Of a stretch of DNA of 64,000 nt, positions 44,599 through 55,517 are shown in pieces. The number at the start of each line of letters is the position of its first letter. The stretch's first letter is position 1. The notes under the pieces are model-generated. The model ran no database searches. It saw only the letters and a program-made list of their open reading frames with translations, and was not told where the DNA came from. The position numbers and the translations under genes were made by a program. The stretch covers positions 248,001 to 312,000 of the forward strand of contig NZ_JABSPA010000002.1 in NCBI RefSeq assembly GCF_013214175.1, in the 5' to 3' direction. The stretch is from Colwellia sp. Lineage in GTDB: Bacteria; Pseudomonadota; Gammaproteobacteria; Enterobacterales; Alteromonadaceae.

Positions 44599-45894
44599 TT
44601 AAGTGAGGCATGTCTCACTCCTTACTTGTTTATTGGAGGGTATTTCCTTTACTGCAATAGGTAAACTTAACGTCACTAGTGCGCCACCATCTTGATGGTT
44701 TGTTAAGGCTAACTTACCACCAAGGCGTTCTAAACTTGCATGACTTAAAAAAACGGCCATGCCAAAGCCTTGCTCACTGGTCACAGGTTTAACGCCTAAA
44801 TCATTAAGCTTTTTCAAGGTGAAGCCTTTACCAAAGTCGCGAATAGTCAATTGCCAGTTATCTTCAATAATTTGGCTAGTGAGACTAAGTGCATTGCTGT
44901 TATTGGCTTTGCTGGCTCTAATGGCATTATTGATTAAATTGATAATTGCGGGTAATAAAGCGGCATCAGCGTTAATAGCGACCGCTTTCGTCGAGTCTTG
45001 GTCATTTTTTTTGCGTAATTGTAAGTTTATTTCTGGGTTATTTACCCGTACGCTATCAGTTATGTCATCGAATAAATCTAGGCAATTTATAGACTTAATA
45101 ACTTGTTCTTTTATATCAAAAACCATAGCGCGAAAATCGTTTAAGCTATTTCGGCAGCGAGCCAGTTGGCTTTGCATCTCAATAACAATGTTATTGTCAG
45201 GTAAGTCTTCACTTAATTCATCGGCCAGTAGTTGTACCGTTGCTATAGGTGTTGCTAATTGATGAGTTACTTGTGCTGAAGCAACCCCGAGTGCAGTCAC
45301 TTGTTCTTGTTTTAATAAGTTTTCACGGTAAGCGGCTATGGCAAGCTCTTGCTGATTAATACTGCGCGCCATTTTCCCGACCACAATGGCAACCACCATG
45401 GTCGAGAATAAAAAATTGATGCCCATACCAATAAAGTGACCTTGCATATTGCCGTGCATCACACTCATAGGTAATGACCATAATAAAATGCTGTAAGAAG
45501 CGATAGCTAAAGAGGCGACTACCGCGAGTAATAGCGGCGTTAAGGTAACAGCGGCAATAGCGATGGGAATAAGTAATAGGGAGACAAAAGCATTGGTTGC
45601 CCCGCCACTAAAAAACAGCAAGAGTGACAGAAAAATAATATCAGCACATATTTGCACCAAAATAGCTTTTTGACTGGCTTTCTTTTCGTTTAAAGGATAG
45701 TGGCGATAATAAAGAGTACTGCTTAGCGTGAAAAGTATCTCTAAACTAATAACACTTACCAATGGCATCCAAGGTAGTTGATACGCTAAGGCCAAATTGA
45801 CAAAGAGAATTAACAGTAATTGGATGGCAATGGCGACACTGCGCAGCGCAATAATGACCTGTATCTGGCTGGCTCTTTTGAAAAATTGTGGCAT
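44599..45894 (-). CDS. RegB/PrrB-type redox-sensing histidine kinase
   Basis: 431 residues. Six membrane helices in the first 180 residues; a RegB-type quinone-site loop GGATNAF at 97-103, where RegB has GGxxNPF, so the Pro is Ala here. The dimerisation/phosphoacceptor region is ALGVASAQVTHQLATPIATV with His211, and a Cys (247, in QLARCRN) sits about where the redox-active Cys of RegB (Cys265, 40 residues after its His) is found. The ATPase domain is about 310-415 (NLINNAIRASKAN, DFGKGF, GFGMAVFLSH). Upstream of the RegA-type gene. Signal: quinone pool or redox state, inferred from the family. Confidence 0.88.
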   Translation of the reverse strand: MPQFFKRASQIQVIIALRSVAIAIQLLLILFVNLALAYQLPWMPLVSVISLEILFTLSSTLYYRHYPLNEKKASQKAILVQICADIIFLSLLLFFSGGATNAFVSLLLIPIAIAAVTLTPLLLAVVASLAIASYSILLWSLPMSVMHGNMQGHFIGMGINFLFSTMVVAIVVGKMARSINQQELAIAAYRENLLKQEQVTALGVASAQVTHQLATPIATVQLLADELSEDLPDNNIVIEMQSQLARCRNSLNDFRAMVFDIKEQVIKSINCLDLFDDITDSVRVNNPEINLQLRKKNDQDSTKAVAINADAALLPAIINLINNAIRASKANNSNALSLTSQIIEDNWQLTIRDFGKGFTLKKLNDLGVKPVTSEQGFGMAVFLSHASLERLGGKLALTNHQDGGALVTLSLPIAVKEIPSNKQVRSETCLT

Positions 45895-46023
45895 ATATTT
45901 CTTACTGACTTAATATGAGTATAATAATGATATTGACGAAAATTAACGATGACATTTTAGCCTACTTATCAATATAAAGGCTGAGGTAAATCATAAAAAA
46001 CATTGATTAAGGCAACAGATAAA

Positions 46024-46578
46024 ATGACAGAGCAAGTGAACGAAAAATCGTATCAAAAAACCACGCTGGCCGGAGGGTGCTTCTGGTGTATTGAAAGTGC
46101 ATTTAACTGTGTTAACGGTATTATTAGCGCAACGTCTGGATATATGGGCGGTCAGAGTGATAATGCTAGTTATAAACAGGTTTGTGCTGGAGATACTGGC
46201 CATGCAGAAGTAGTGCAATTGCAGTTTGATAGTCAGGTGATTAGTTACCGTGAAATACTGGAAATATTTTTCAGTTTGCATAATCCAACGCAATTGAATC
46301 GACAAGGTAATGATATCGGCAGCCAGTATCGCTCTGAGATTTTTACTCATGATGCTCAGCAAGAAGAATTAGCGCTACAAATAATTGCAGAAATAAGCCA
46401 AGAGCAATTATTCGATGACCCTATTGTTACTAAAGTGAGTTCAGCGGTTATTTTTTATTGTGGTGAAGATTATCATCAAGAATATTTTAAAAATAATTCT
46501 GAAAATCAGTATTGCCAAGCCGTAGTATCACCTAAATTAGCCAAGTTTAGAAAAACCTTTGTTGCCAAATTGAAATAA
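46024..46578 (+). CDS. msrA: Peptide methionine sulfoxide reductase A
   Basis: Reduces methionine S-sulfoxide in proteins. From ATG 46024 it has 184 residues; an upstream in-frame start at 46003 adds seven. The active-site motif is AGGCFWCIESAF (Cys19 as the nucleophile), with GYMGG and YKQVCAGDTGHAEVVQLQFD, and NPTQLNRQGNDIGSQYRSEIF. It has the short-form length, without an MsrB fusion. Additional Cys residues near the C terminus (FYCGEDYHQEYF, QYCQAV) may resolve the sulfenic acid. Divergent from the redox kinase pair, with about 130 nt between. Confidence 0.95.
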   Translation: MTEQVNEKSYQKTTLAGGCFWCIESAFNCVNGIISATSGYMGGQSDNASYKQVCAGDTGHAEVVQLQFDSQVISYREILEIFFSLHNPTQLNRQGNDIGSQYRSEIFTHDAQQEELALQIIAEISQEQLFDDPIVTKVSSAVIFYCGEDYHQEYFKNNSENQYCQAVVSPKLAKFRKTFVAKLK

Positions 46579-46636
46579 GCCCTTGCCTATAAGTAGTTAT
46601 AAGCAAGGTGATTAGAGGGAATTTAGTGAGTGTTTT

Positions 46637-47317
46637 TTACTCGTGAGCTTGATCGAAATTTGAGCGTAAAGCTTTTGCCCATTTTTTGATTATTCGCTTG
46701 GCATCCGCGTGATTAGATACTCGAGTTGACCACTGATAGTGGCTATTATTTTCAGCTGTTTCTGTATCAACTATACGAGCTAAGATCTCACCGCTTACAG
46801 CATCATAAATTTCTAAAAACAATGTTGCAGAACCCGATTCCTCAGTAATTGTTCTTGTTATTCTTGATGAAGTGATATCAGGTGCGTTGATATCTAAATC
46901 AATGATTGAGGGTTTTATTAATAAAGTGCCTTCGCTCGCTATGTCTACAATAGGGTAGTCATCATTCCGGCTAAACTCTTCTATAAATACTTCATTTAAT
47001 AAAGAGGCAACTGACCCTTTTATACGCACAACGTCTTTGTCTTTAATTTGTGTTGAAAGGGTTGAGGCACTTCGGTTGTAATCTCTTTGCCAATTCTTCT
47101 TAAAAGCCACAGTGCCAGGTAATATTTTTACCTTATCGTAGTTTGAAAAATCTATGCCTGATTTTTTATAAACTATTGTAGACTGGCTGATATGTTTTAA
47201 GGTTAGGCCGTCGGATGAAATTTCAGGGGCTTTTAACGTTTCTGTCGAACTACAGCCTACAAATAGTAAAGTGCTACAAATCATAACGTGAGAAATAAGT
47301 TTATTAAGTTTTATCAT
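46637..47317 (-). CDS. DUF3313-like lipoprotein
   Basis: 226 residues. A signal peptide ending LLFVGCSS has a lipobox Cys at about residue 22. The mature part resembles DUF3313: KSGIDFSNYDKVKILPGTVAFKKNWQRDYN, VVDIASEGTLLIKPSIIDLDINAPD, then a segment with many acidic and Thr residues (RTITEESGSATLFLEIYDAVSGEILARIVDTE) and a helical end (RIIKKWAKALRSNFD). Predicted outer-membrane or periplasmic lipoprotein; function unknown. Divergent from the hydrolase gene at 47610, with 292 nt between that show no clear dyad. Confidence 0.75.
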   Translation of the reverse strand: MIKLNKLISHVMICSTLLFVGCSSTETLKAPEISSDGLTLKHISQSTIVYKKSGIDFSNYDKVKILPGTVAFKKNWQRDYNRSASTLSTQIKDKDVVRIKGSVASLLNEVFIEEFSRNDDYPIVDIASEGTLLIKPSIIDLDINAPDITSSRITRTITEESGSATLFLEIYDAVSGEILARIVDTETAENNSHYQWSTRVSNHADAKRIIKKWAKALRSNFDQAHE

Positions 47318-47609
47318 TACAGTTCCTTGTCTGTGCTATTGAGTTTAGATAGGCATGTTGCGTATCTTTTTTCTCTATTTTAAAATCCATGTTCTGATTG
47401 ATTATTACACAAGATTTAGATAAATAAAATAATAAGTTAACTCATATAAAATCTAACTGAATGATTATATTTGAGATTTTAAATATAACAGTCCGTTTAT
47501 TCTTTGTGCTCAAAAAACATCCGGTACTCTATACTGGTAATAGTTAATCTGAAAAGAAATCCTTCGATTTTTCTGATTGTAACCTTGGTATGTTAAGGGT
47601 GGTGATCTT

Positions 47610-49796
47610 ATGAATAAGAAGAAAAGTTTATTAATTATCATATGTGTTATAGCCTGTACAGCCTTATTTTATCCGGCAGAACAACCTTATAAATTTCGGC
47701 AAGTTAAACTACTAGCTACGGCAGAAGAAAATTATTTACTGCCAATTTCCCCACATATTAGTCAAGTTAGTCGACCCAATGAATCCTTTCATTTTCCTAT
47801 CAAGTTAGGCGATGTTGGCCCAAGTAATTCGTTGTATTCAGGGCCAAAACAATATCCTTTTTATTGTATGACCATAGATTCACATATAGGTCAGCCCTTG
47901 GTTGATAACCAAGAAGGTTTTGGTGTGCCTGTCTATGAGGATTTAGTACAGCGTAGTAATGTTATAGGCTACTCAAAAGATTGTTTATTCAAAAGCCATT
48001 TACAGTTTTACTATTTAAATCATGATGATAAATTAGCCAAACTTGCTCCGGAACAGTTCAGTCACTTAGATACTTTGAGGGATGCAAAGCAACCTTTGCA
48101 GTTATTTCGTGCTGAACAAGGCAGTATTAATCGTTTTATCTATACCATTGCCATGGCAATAACACGGGAAGAGCTTGGCACACGTACCATGAGTTCTTTG
48201 TGGAATAAAAAATTAATCTATCAATTTAATGGTGGCTCTGGCATAGGTTTTCGACAAGGTCGGCAAAAAGCGACCAGAACCATTACCCGTCGTTTAATCG
48301 AAGTACAAAAAGGCTATGCGCTTATCAGCTCAAGCGGTAATCGCACCAGTTATACCTACAATATGCTGTTGGCAGAAGATACCGCCCGTCGGGTAAAACT
48401 TCATTTTATCAGCTTATTTGGTGAGCCTTTATACACTGTCGGCATTGGCGGCTCAGGTGGTGGTTTAGCTCAATATCTTATTGGGCAAAATAGTCATGGT
48501 ATTCTCGATGGCTTAATTCCGCAATATTCTTATCCTGATATGGTCAGCCAAACCATATATACCTTAGATTGCGATTTATTTAATAATTATTTTACCTTTC
48601 GAGCCAAAGATAACAGCCGCTGGCAGCAGTGGGATCAGCGACAATTACTGGAAGGCATGAATAGTTTACAAGACTTCCCACAAAAAATAGCTTTTTTACA
48701 GCCGGTAGCGCAACTAATGGCGGGTATGGTACCGAGTTTCCCTAAAGGTAATAGTGAATGTATTAATGGCTACTTTGGCTTATCTACCTTTATTCACAAC
48801 CCTAGACAGGGTTTCTTGCGACATTTTTATAGTGATGAAGTGGTTGAGCAAACCAATTGGAATTATTGGGAAGACATGGCTTGGCTATTCAGTCGTGATC
48901 AACATGGGCTAGTGGAGACTACTTGGGATAATGATGGTGTGCAATATGGTTTGCATGCCTTGAAACAAAAACAGATAACCTTAGCTGAGTTTGTGCATAT
49001 CAATAAAAATATTGGTAGTTGGAAAGAGCAGCACCAAATGAAAGCAGAAAATATTATCATACCCTTTGGCCGGAAAATGCCTTTTTGGGTGTCTTTATGG
49101 GGCAGTGACAATATCACTGAAGTGATTGATAACCAAAGTGCACCTAGGCGTAGTGCTTCACTTAAAGCTATTGCAGCGGCTTATCGTGGCGGACAGGTTT
49201 TTATTGGCAAGCTTGATCTGCCTATTATTGATGTTCGCCATTACTTAGAAGAAAAGCTCGATATGCACCATATGTCGGCATCTTTTAGTACTCGCATACG
49301 TTTACAACAAGCCAATGGTCATTTTGATAACCAAGTCATTTGGGTGGCAAAACGTGATTTTGATCCTACCTATCAAGCGTTTGACTTAATGGACTTATGG
49401 TTACTAAAAGGTAAACAATTTCCAGAATTGAATGCCGCACAAAGTAAACCTATACAATTACAAGATACTTGTTTTGATGACCAAGGGGAGATACTGGCTC
49501 AAGGAGAGGGGGTTTGGCATGGTAATTGGAATGAGTCTGACTCGAGTAAAAAACCTTTAAAACGAGGGGCGTGTGCAGAACATTATGCTATTTTTTCTAA
49601 TAGTCGTATTCAAGCCGAAGGTCCTTGGCAGGGCAGTGTTTTCAAGTGTCATAAAATTCCATTTGAGCAGGCGGTTAAACAAGGTATGTATGGCGATATT
49701 GACTTAACAGAGCAGCTTAATGATTTGCGGGCTATTTTTGCCAGTGGGGTCTGTGACTATAGTCAAGGAGATGCTGGTCGGCCTCAAGATATTTAG
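47610..49796 (+). CDS. DUF6351-like exported alpha/beta hydrolase
   Basis: 728 residues with an N-terminal hydrophobic segment (about 4-22) acting as signal or anchor. A hydrolase core is visible: LIYQFNGGSGIGFRQG near 210, then YTVGIGGSGGGLAQYLIGQNSHGILDGLIPQYSYPDM near 277-313, with a nucleophile-elbow-like G-x-G-G-S-G-G-G. Asp and His for a triad cannot be fixed by eye. This fits DUF6351, a group related to tannase/feruloyl esterase-like hydrolases; some members act on polyhydroxyalkanoates or aromatic esters, so the substrate stays open. The MITE-like element at 49802 begins 5 nt after its stop. Confidence 0.7.
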   Translation: MNKKKSLLIIICVIACTALFYPAEQPYKFRQVKLLATAEENYLLPISPHISQVSRPNESFHFPIKLGDVGPSNSLYSGPKQYPFYCMTIDSHIGQPLVDNQEGFGVPVYEDLVQRSNVIGYSKDCLFKSHLQFYYLNHDDKLAKLAPEQFSHLDTLRDAKQPLQLFRAEQGSINRFIYTIAMAITREELGTRTMSSLWNKKLIYQFNGGSGIGFRQGRQKATRTITRRLIEVQKGYALISSSGNRTSYTYNMLLAEDTARRVKLHFISLFGEPLYTVGIGGSGGGLAQYLIGQNSHGILDGLIPQYSYPDMVSQTIYTLDCDLFNNYFTFRAKDNSRWQQWDQRQLLEGMNSLQDFPQKIAFLQPVAQLMAGMVPSFPKGNSECINGYFGLSTFIHNPRQGFLRHFYSDEVVEQTNWNYWEDMAWLFSRDQHGLVETTWDNDGVQYGLHALKQKQITLAEFVHINKNIGSWKEQHQMKAENIIIPFGRKMPFWVSLWGSDNITEVIDNQSAPRRSASLKAIAAAYRGGQVFIGKLDLPIIDVRHYLEEKLDMHHMSASFSTRIRLQQANGHFDNQVIWVAKRDFDPTYQAFDLMDLWLLKGKQFPELNAAQSKPIQLQDTCFDDQGEILAQGEGVWHGNWNESDSSKKPLKRGACAEHYAIFSNSRIQAEGPWQGSVFKCHKIPFEQAVKQGMYGDIDLTEQLNDLRAIFASGVCDYSQGDAGRPQDI

Positions 49797-49801
49797 GGGG
49801 T

Positions 49802-50100
49802 TATACCCGTTACCATTCAAGATGCATGTTTCAGAGTGCTTGAGCAATTTCAATTCAAGGCATATCAATGTAGCCATGGTTATTCAGGAAAATATGCTCC
49901 TGAATTCTCTTCTAAGCTACATCCATGTAGCGCCATTTCAAATTGATGTAACGATGAAGTGATGTTGCTCAAGCACTTCTGCGATGGGTTTTAAATGACT
50001 TTATGCGGCGTTAAAGAGTGACTATGTTTACGTTCTTCTCCTTGCCTAAAGTCATTTAAATTCCCACTGAAATCAAGCACTTTGAATGGTAACGGGTATA
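49802..50100. mobile_element. MITE-like element C (299 bp) with perfect 19-bp terminal inverted repeats
   Basis: Ends are TATACCCGTTACCATTCAA (49802-49820) and its exact reverse complement (50082-50100). Inside are further inverted pairs: TGCTTGAGCAA with TTGCTCAAGCA, and TTTAAATGACTTTA with TAAAGTCATTTAAA. It carries no credible gene; a short frame running in from 49720 is incidental. It sits between the DUF6351 stop and that gene's terminator. Different family from elements A and B. Confidence 0.82.
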
Positions 50101-50134
50101 TTAATATCGAATAGACGGGGAAGTTTGATAAGAG

Positions 50135-50169
50135 GCTGACGAAGAAAATGCTTCGTCAGCTTAATTTTT
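50135..50169 (+). terminator. Intrinsic terminator, probably of the gene at 47610
   Basis: GCTGACGAAG - AAAATG - CTTCGTCAGC followed by TTAATTTTT. Element C separates it from the gene. Confidence 0.8.
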
Positions 50170-50214
50170 AACAGTCTAAGGCCTTAATAATAAAAACTTT
50201 AAAGCGTTATTTTA

Positions 50215-50763
50215 TTAAAAGACCGAACGAAATGATGAACGGCCACTGCGTCTTGATGAACGACGGCTTCTCATGCGACTATGAAGTTCGTGACGTTTTG
50301 ATTCTAACCATTCTTCACGAGTAATAGCTTCTTCACCATGTCGGCCTTCTTCACGTTCACGGTAAGCACAAAACTCTTCAAAGGCTTCAACATCATCTTT
50401 AAATTCTTCAGCGACCAGTTCGATCATGATGGCATCATCTAAAAAGCCCAATACCGGAATATGATCAGGGACTAAATCCTCAGGATCACTAAAATAAGCT
50501 AAAGCATGTAATAATTCGACGCGCTCTTCACTGGGTATTTGCCATTCATTATCTTCAATCATGGCAACAAAGACTTCTAATTTTTGGATTCGTAAACGGA
50601 CAAATTCAGGGACATTAGCTTTTATACTTTGACTAATTTCTTTAGCATTTACTAATATTTCTTGCTCGCTGAGCTTTTTCGCACCTGCTTGCGCCTTGCG
50701 CATGACATCGCGGAAATACTCAAGATCTGTTTCGGTTAATTCAAATTTAACTTCAAACGCCAT
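50215..50763 (-). CDS. DUF1232 (YkvA)-like protein with basic C terminus
   Basis: 182 residues. The DUF1232 core is ELLHALAYFSDPEDLVPDHIPVLGFLDDAIMIELVAEEFKDD (about 83-125), in which the P-D-x-IP-x-x-G-x-x-DD pattern is typical. It is preceded by a helical N-terminal region (about 1-80) and followed by a charged stretch and an Arg/Ser-rich tail (MRSRRSSRRSGRSSFRSVF). Soluble here, with no obvious membrane helix. AGGAGAATTATA ribosome binding site. Function unknown. Confidence 0.78.
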   Translation of the reverse strand: MAFEVKFELTETDLEYFRDVMRKAQAGAKKLSEQEILVNAKEISQSIKANVPEFVRLRIQKLEVFVAMIEDNEWQIPSEERVELLHALAYFSDPEDLVPDHIPVLGFLDDAIMIELVAEEFKDDVEAFEEFCAYREREEGRHGEEAITREEWLESKRHELHSRMRSRRSSRRSGRSSFRSVF

Positions 50764-51005
50764 TATAATTCTCCTGATTTTGGCTTTATGTCCAATGTAT
50801 CTTATCGGTAATTATGCCTAGACATACTTGGCTTATTTTTATAGATCCAACTGAAATACATTGATTTTATCTATCATCTCGTTATTAATTTAGCAGAATT
50901 AGTCACTGACGACACCTTATTTACTAGAGTTTATAGCAAGATGTAACTTTTGTGTTTTATAGTGTTATGATTTTATGGTCTATTGCTATTCAATAATTAT
51001 TCATT

Positions 51006-52277
51006 ATGCCAACAAACGAATTAATCGAAACAGAGCCAACAACTGAAACGGCAATCGTTCCAGCTGCGGAAATTAAAGACTGTGAAAACTGCCACCTGCC
51101 ATTAATGGGTAATTTTTGTGCTAACTGTGGTCAAGAAGCGGACTCGAAATTGAAATATTTTTGGGTGGTGATTATGCATTTATTGGATGATATCTTTAGC
51201 TTTGATTCGCGTGCCAGTCGAACCGTTTGGCCATTAATAACCAGGCCTGCTTTTATAACCAATGAATATTTTTCTGGTCGAAGAGTGCATTATGTACCGC
51301 CATTACGCTTATATTTATTTATAAGTATTGTCTTTTTTATCACCTTAAAATTTTTTGTTGGGGCAGACGATAGCAATGGTTTTAATATTAATGACAAAAA
51401 AAACCTCATTACTCAAGTTAGAGGTCATATAGAAGTACTAACCACTGAGCAAAAAACGTTATCAAAAATACCTTCTGAAAGTATGGAAGAGCTTGCACAA
51501 GTAACTCGTCTTAATGCAGATCTTGCTAAGTTTAATACTTATTTAGCAGATCTAAACCGTGATTATAGTTCGGGTCAGAATAAACAAATTATTAAACTTA
51601 CCCGTGAGTTGCTTGAATTAGAGTTTGATCATACTGAAGAAGTGTTTTCGTCAAAAGAACAAGTGAAATTTGATAAGTTAACGGCTAGACGATTAAAAGT
51701 GCTGAATGGTGGCATAGTATCTGAAGAGCTAAATATCGGAAATAATGACGATGGTACTTTGTCTTTTGATTTTTTATCGGATGAGAGTAATAAGAAACTC
51801 AATAATTTTACAGAAGAGCTGGCTGAAAAAGGCGAGAAAGCCTTTAACTCTGATACAGGCCCGTTAATTGAGCAAGTGATTGGCAAACTACCGCAATTGA
51901 TGTTTATTTTATTGCCATTGTTTGCGGTACTACTGAAAGTGATGTTTATTTTCTCCAAGCGTTTATATATGGAACACCTGACAGTCGCCTTACACAGCCA
52001 TAGTTTTATTTTTATAACGGTATTACTCTCAGAAATTCTGGAGCTATTAGATGATTATCTAGCGCCGACAAGTCCAAGCATAGCTAATTTCTTCGGCGTA
52101 TTTGCCGGTGGTTTGTTACTGTGGATACCCATATATTTATTTTTAATGCAAAAAAGAGTTTATAAACAGGGCTACTTTTTCACCCTAGTTAAGTTTAGTA
52201 TTATCGGCACTATATATAGCATTATGATAGCCGTAACAGCGATTATTGCTATGGTCTGGGGAATAATGGGTACCTAG
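51006..52277 (+). CDS. DUF3667-type zinc-ribbon membrane protein
   Basis: 423 residues. The N terminus holds a C-x2-C ... C-x2-C ribbon (DCENCHLPLMGNFCANCGQEA, about 25-45) and the conserved DUF3667 block FSFDSRASRTVWPLITRPAFITNEYFSGRRVHYVPPLRLYLFISIVFF (about 70-115), which enters the first membrane helix. A long coiled-coil insert (about 130-290, Lys/Glu/Asn rich) is followed by four more helices to the C terminus. Function unknown. It is followed by a bidirectional terminator shared with nadC. Confidence 0.82.
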   Translation: MPTNELIETEPTTETAIVPAAEIKDCENCHLPLMGNFCANCGQEADSKLKYFWVVIMHLLDDIFSFDSRASRTVWPLITRPAFITNEYFSGRRVHYVPPLRLYLFISIVFFITLKFFVGADDSNGFNINDKKNLITQVRGHIEVLTTEQKTLSKIPSESMEELAQVTRLNADLAKFNTYLADLNRDYSSGQNKQIIKLTRELLELEFDHTEEVFSSKEQVKFDKLTARRLKVLNGGIVSEELNIGNNDDGTLSFDFLSDESNKKLNNFTEELAEKGEKAFNSDTGPLIEQVIGKLPQLMFILLPLFAVLLKVMFIFSKRLYMEHLTVALHSHSFIFITVLLSEILELLDDYLAPTSPSIANFFGVFAGGLLLWIPIYLFLMQKRVYKQGYFFTLVKFSIIGTIYSIMIAVTAIIAMVWGIMGT

Positions 52278-52345
52278 TTTGGTATTAATTGGTAGCTGTT
52301 AAGCATTGGCTAGTAGGAAATTGTAGCTAAAATAGTTTACCATTC

Positions 52346-52383
52346 AAAAAGCGGCAAGCATAAAATGCTTACCGCTTTTTTAT
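52346..52383. terminator. Bidirectional terminator between the DUF3667 gene and nadC
   Basis: AAAAAGCGG-c-AAGCAT ... ATGCTT-a-CCGCTTTTT; long stem with one mismatch, T-runs on both strands, between convergent genes. Confidence 0.88.
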
Positions 52384-52400
52384 TGTAAATTAGCAGAGCG

Positions 52401-53847
<1,447 letters not shown>

Positions 53848-53958
53848 ACTAAGCAACTCTTGATAAGGTTAGTAGTATTGTATGTTTTCTTAAGTAAGCA
53901 AGAAAGTAGAAAGTGTAACCATATATACAGTACCCATCACAATAAAAATGAGAAACCC

Positions 53959-54528
53959 ATGCTTTCAATTTCTTCTGGTTGGCTGGCGCAAGCACAACAT
54001 TTACCTTCTCCGCACTTTTCTCCGCGCGCATTAGGTGATGAAGTCAGTTTATTGGTTATTCACAATATTTCTTTACCGGCAGGGCAGTTTGGTGGCAATT
54101 GCATTAATGATTTGTTTCTTGGGCAATTAGATTGTAATGCCCATGTTAGCTTCAATGACTTAAAGGGCGTTGAGGTTTCAGCACATTGTCTTATCCGCCG
54201 TGACGGTAGTATTTGCCAGTATGTATCTTTTGCTGACAAGGCATGGCATGCGGGAGTTTCTTCGTTTGAACAAAGAGAGCGTTGTAATGATTATTCCATC
54301 GGTATTGAATTAGAGGGCACTGATGATATTCCTTATACTAGAGAGCAATATCAGCAGCTAATTGCGTTAACACTTTGTTTGCAAAATCAATTTCCTGCCA
54401 TTATCATGGACCATATTGTTGGTCATTGCGATATTGCCCCAGAGAGGAAAACCGATCCTGGGCTGGTATTTGATTGGCAATACTATCGTCAGCGTTTAAC
54501 TGAACAAGCGACAAGGAATAACACCTAA
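53959..54528 (+). CDS. ampD: 1,6-anhydro-N-acetylmuramyl-L-alanine amidase AmpD
   Basis: Cytosolic zinc amidase of muropeptide recycling; its loss derepresses AmpC in enterics. From ATG 53959 it has 189 residues (E. coli 183); an in-frame extension to 53860 is unlike the family. Zinc ligands His35 (LLVIHNIS), His156 (VGHCDIAPERKTDPG) and Asp166 match the known His34, His154 and Asp164 of enteric AmpD within two residues; Lys164 is also kept. CAVEAT: no ampC or ampR is in the window. One base separates it from ampE. Confidence 0.95.
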   Translation: MLSISSGWLAQAQHLPSPHFSPRALGDEVSLLVIHNISLPAGQFGGNCINDLFLGQLDCNAHVSFNDLKGVEVSAHCLIRRDGSICQYVSFADKAWHAGVSSFEQRERCNDYSIGIELEGTDDIPYTREQYQQLIALTLCLQNQFPAIIMDHIVGHCDIAPERKTDPGLVFDWQYYRQRLTEQATRNNT

Positions 54529-54529
54529 C

Positions 54530-55444
54530 ATGAGTTTATTAAGTTTATTAATTGCATTGGCTGCAGAGCGTGCTTTATCTGCCAAAGTATGGCGATTTAA
54601 TTTTTATTACCAACATTATTTTAATTTGTTTAGCAAAAACTTTACCGCTAAACAAGGTACGGCCGCTAGTGTGGTATTTATTATCTTGCCTGTTGTTGCC
54701 ACCTATTTATTGCTTGAGCTAATTGATAATAGCGTTATGCAATTGCTTATCTCCACCTTAGTGCTTATCGTTTGTTTTGGTTGTACCACCACCAGAAATA
54801 GTTATAAAAACTATCTGACTTCGGCCTTTCGCGGTGAAGAGGCGACTACGGAAATGCATCACCAGCAGCTATTATCGGACAAGAACTTACCTAATATGGG
54901 TTTTGGCCAAGCACTCATTTGGTTAAACTACCGTTATTACATCGCTATTATGTTGTATTTTATCGTCTTTGGTGCTGCCGGCGCGGTATTTTACCGTTTA
55001 CTTACGACAGTCATAGAGCATAAAAAAGCGCAATGTATTGCCGCGGCTAATGAAAGTAATGAGCTTAATGAAGCGGTATCGCCAGATGTAGATAGCAAGG
55101 CTGATCATGAAGCGAATGCTGCGCCTAATATTGCTAGTGGCTGTCAGAATCATCATGATGTACTTTTTTGGCTTGATTGGTTACCAGTACGTATTGCTTC
55201 TTTTGGTTATATGTTTGTTGGTCATTTCTCCAAAGCGCTACCTGTTTGGCTAGAGAGTTTATTTGATGTGCAAAAACCGACCCATCAAGTTTTAATTGAT
55301 GTTGCAGAAAAATCAGAAGACATTATGGTTAATGAAGACGACTGCACAGCAGAGCCTTGTTTGTTAGTTAGATTAGCCAAACGCAATGTTTTACTGGTAC
55401 TTGCGGTAATTTCAATACTTACCCTAGCGGGTTTACTAAATTAA
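54530..55444 (+). CDS. ampE: AmpE inner membrane regulatory protein
   Basis: 304 residues (E. coli AmpE 284). Membrane segments at about 30-60, 70-90, 135-165 and at the C-terminal end (about 285-304). N-terminal LLSLLIALAAERALSAKVWRFNFYYQHYFN and the HFSKALPVWLESLFD block are as in the AmpE/CobD-like family. A hydrophilic loop near 175-215 (ANESNELNEAVSPDVDSKADHEANA) is longer than in enterics. AmpE is a signalling modulator in the AmpD pathway; the mechanism is poorly defined. Second gene of ampDE. Confidence 0.88.
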   Translation: MSLLSLLIALAAERALSAKVWRFNFYYQHYFNLFSKNFTAKQGTAASVVFIILPVVATYLLLELIDNSVMQLLISTLVLIVCFGCTTTRNSYKNYLTSAFRGEEATTEMHHQQLLSDKNLPNMGFGQALIWLNYRYYIAIMLYFIVFGAAGAVFYRLLTTVIEHKKAQCIAAANESNELNEAVSPDVDSKADHEANAAPNIASGCQNHHDVLFWLDWLPVRIASFGYMFVGHFSKALPVWLESLFDVQKPTHQVLIDVAEKSEDIMVNEDDCTAEPCLLVRLAKRNVLLVLAVISILTLAGLLN

Positions 55445-55502
55445 ACTTAGCTAAACTAGACTCAATTAAATTTATTTAAGCTAATCAAACATAGTCAAAA
55501 TC

Positions 55503-55517
55503 AATGGTCAGACCATT
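55503..55517. promoter_or_regulatory. Second GntR-type palindrome upstream of pdhR
   Basis: AATGGTCAGACCATT, with the TGGT-N3-ACCA core of FadR/PdhR-type sites. It is about 150 bp upstream of the strong PdhR box and upstream of the promoter, so it could form a loop with it or serve another GntR protein. Confidence 0.5.

Noticed and set aside
44759..45262. 167-codon frame on the plus strand opposite the RegB-type kinase
   Set aside because: Shadow of a well supported kinase gene; no ribosome binding site and no domain.
49720..49962. 80-codon frame at the end of the DUF6351-type gene
   Set aside because: It overlaps that gene out of frame and runs into the inverted-repeat element C; no supporting start signal.
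53860..53958. N-terminal extension of AmpD
   Set aside because: 33 extra residues with no similarity to AmpD; ATG 53959 puts the zinc ligands at the expected numbers.
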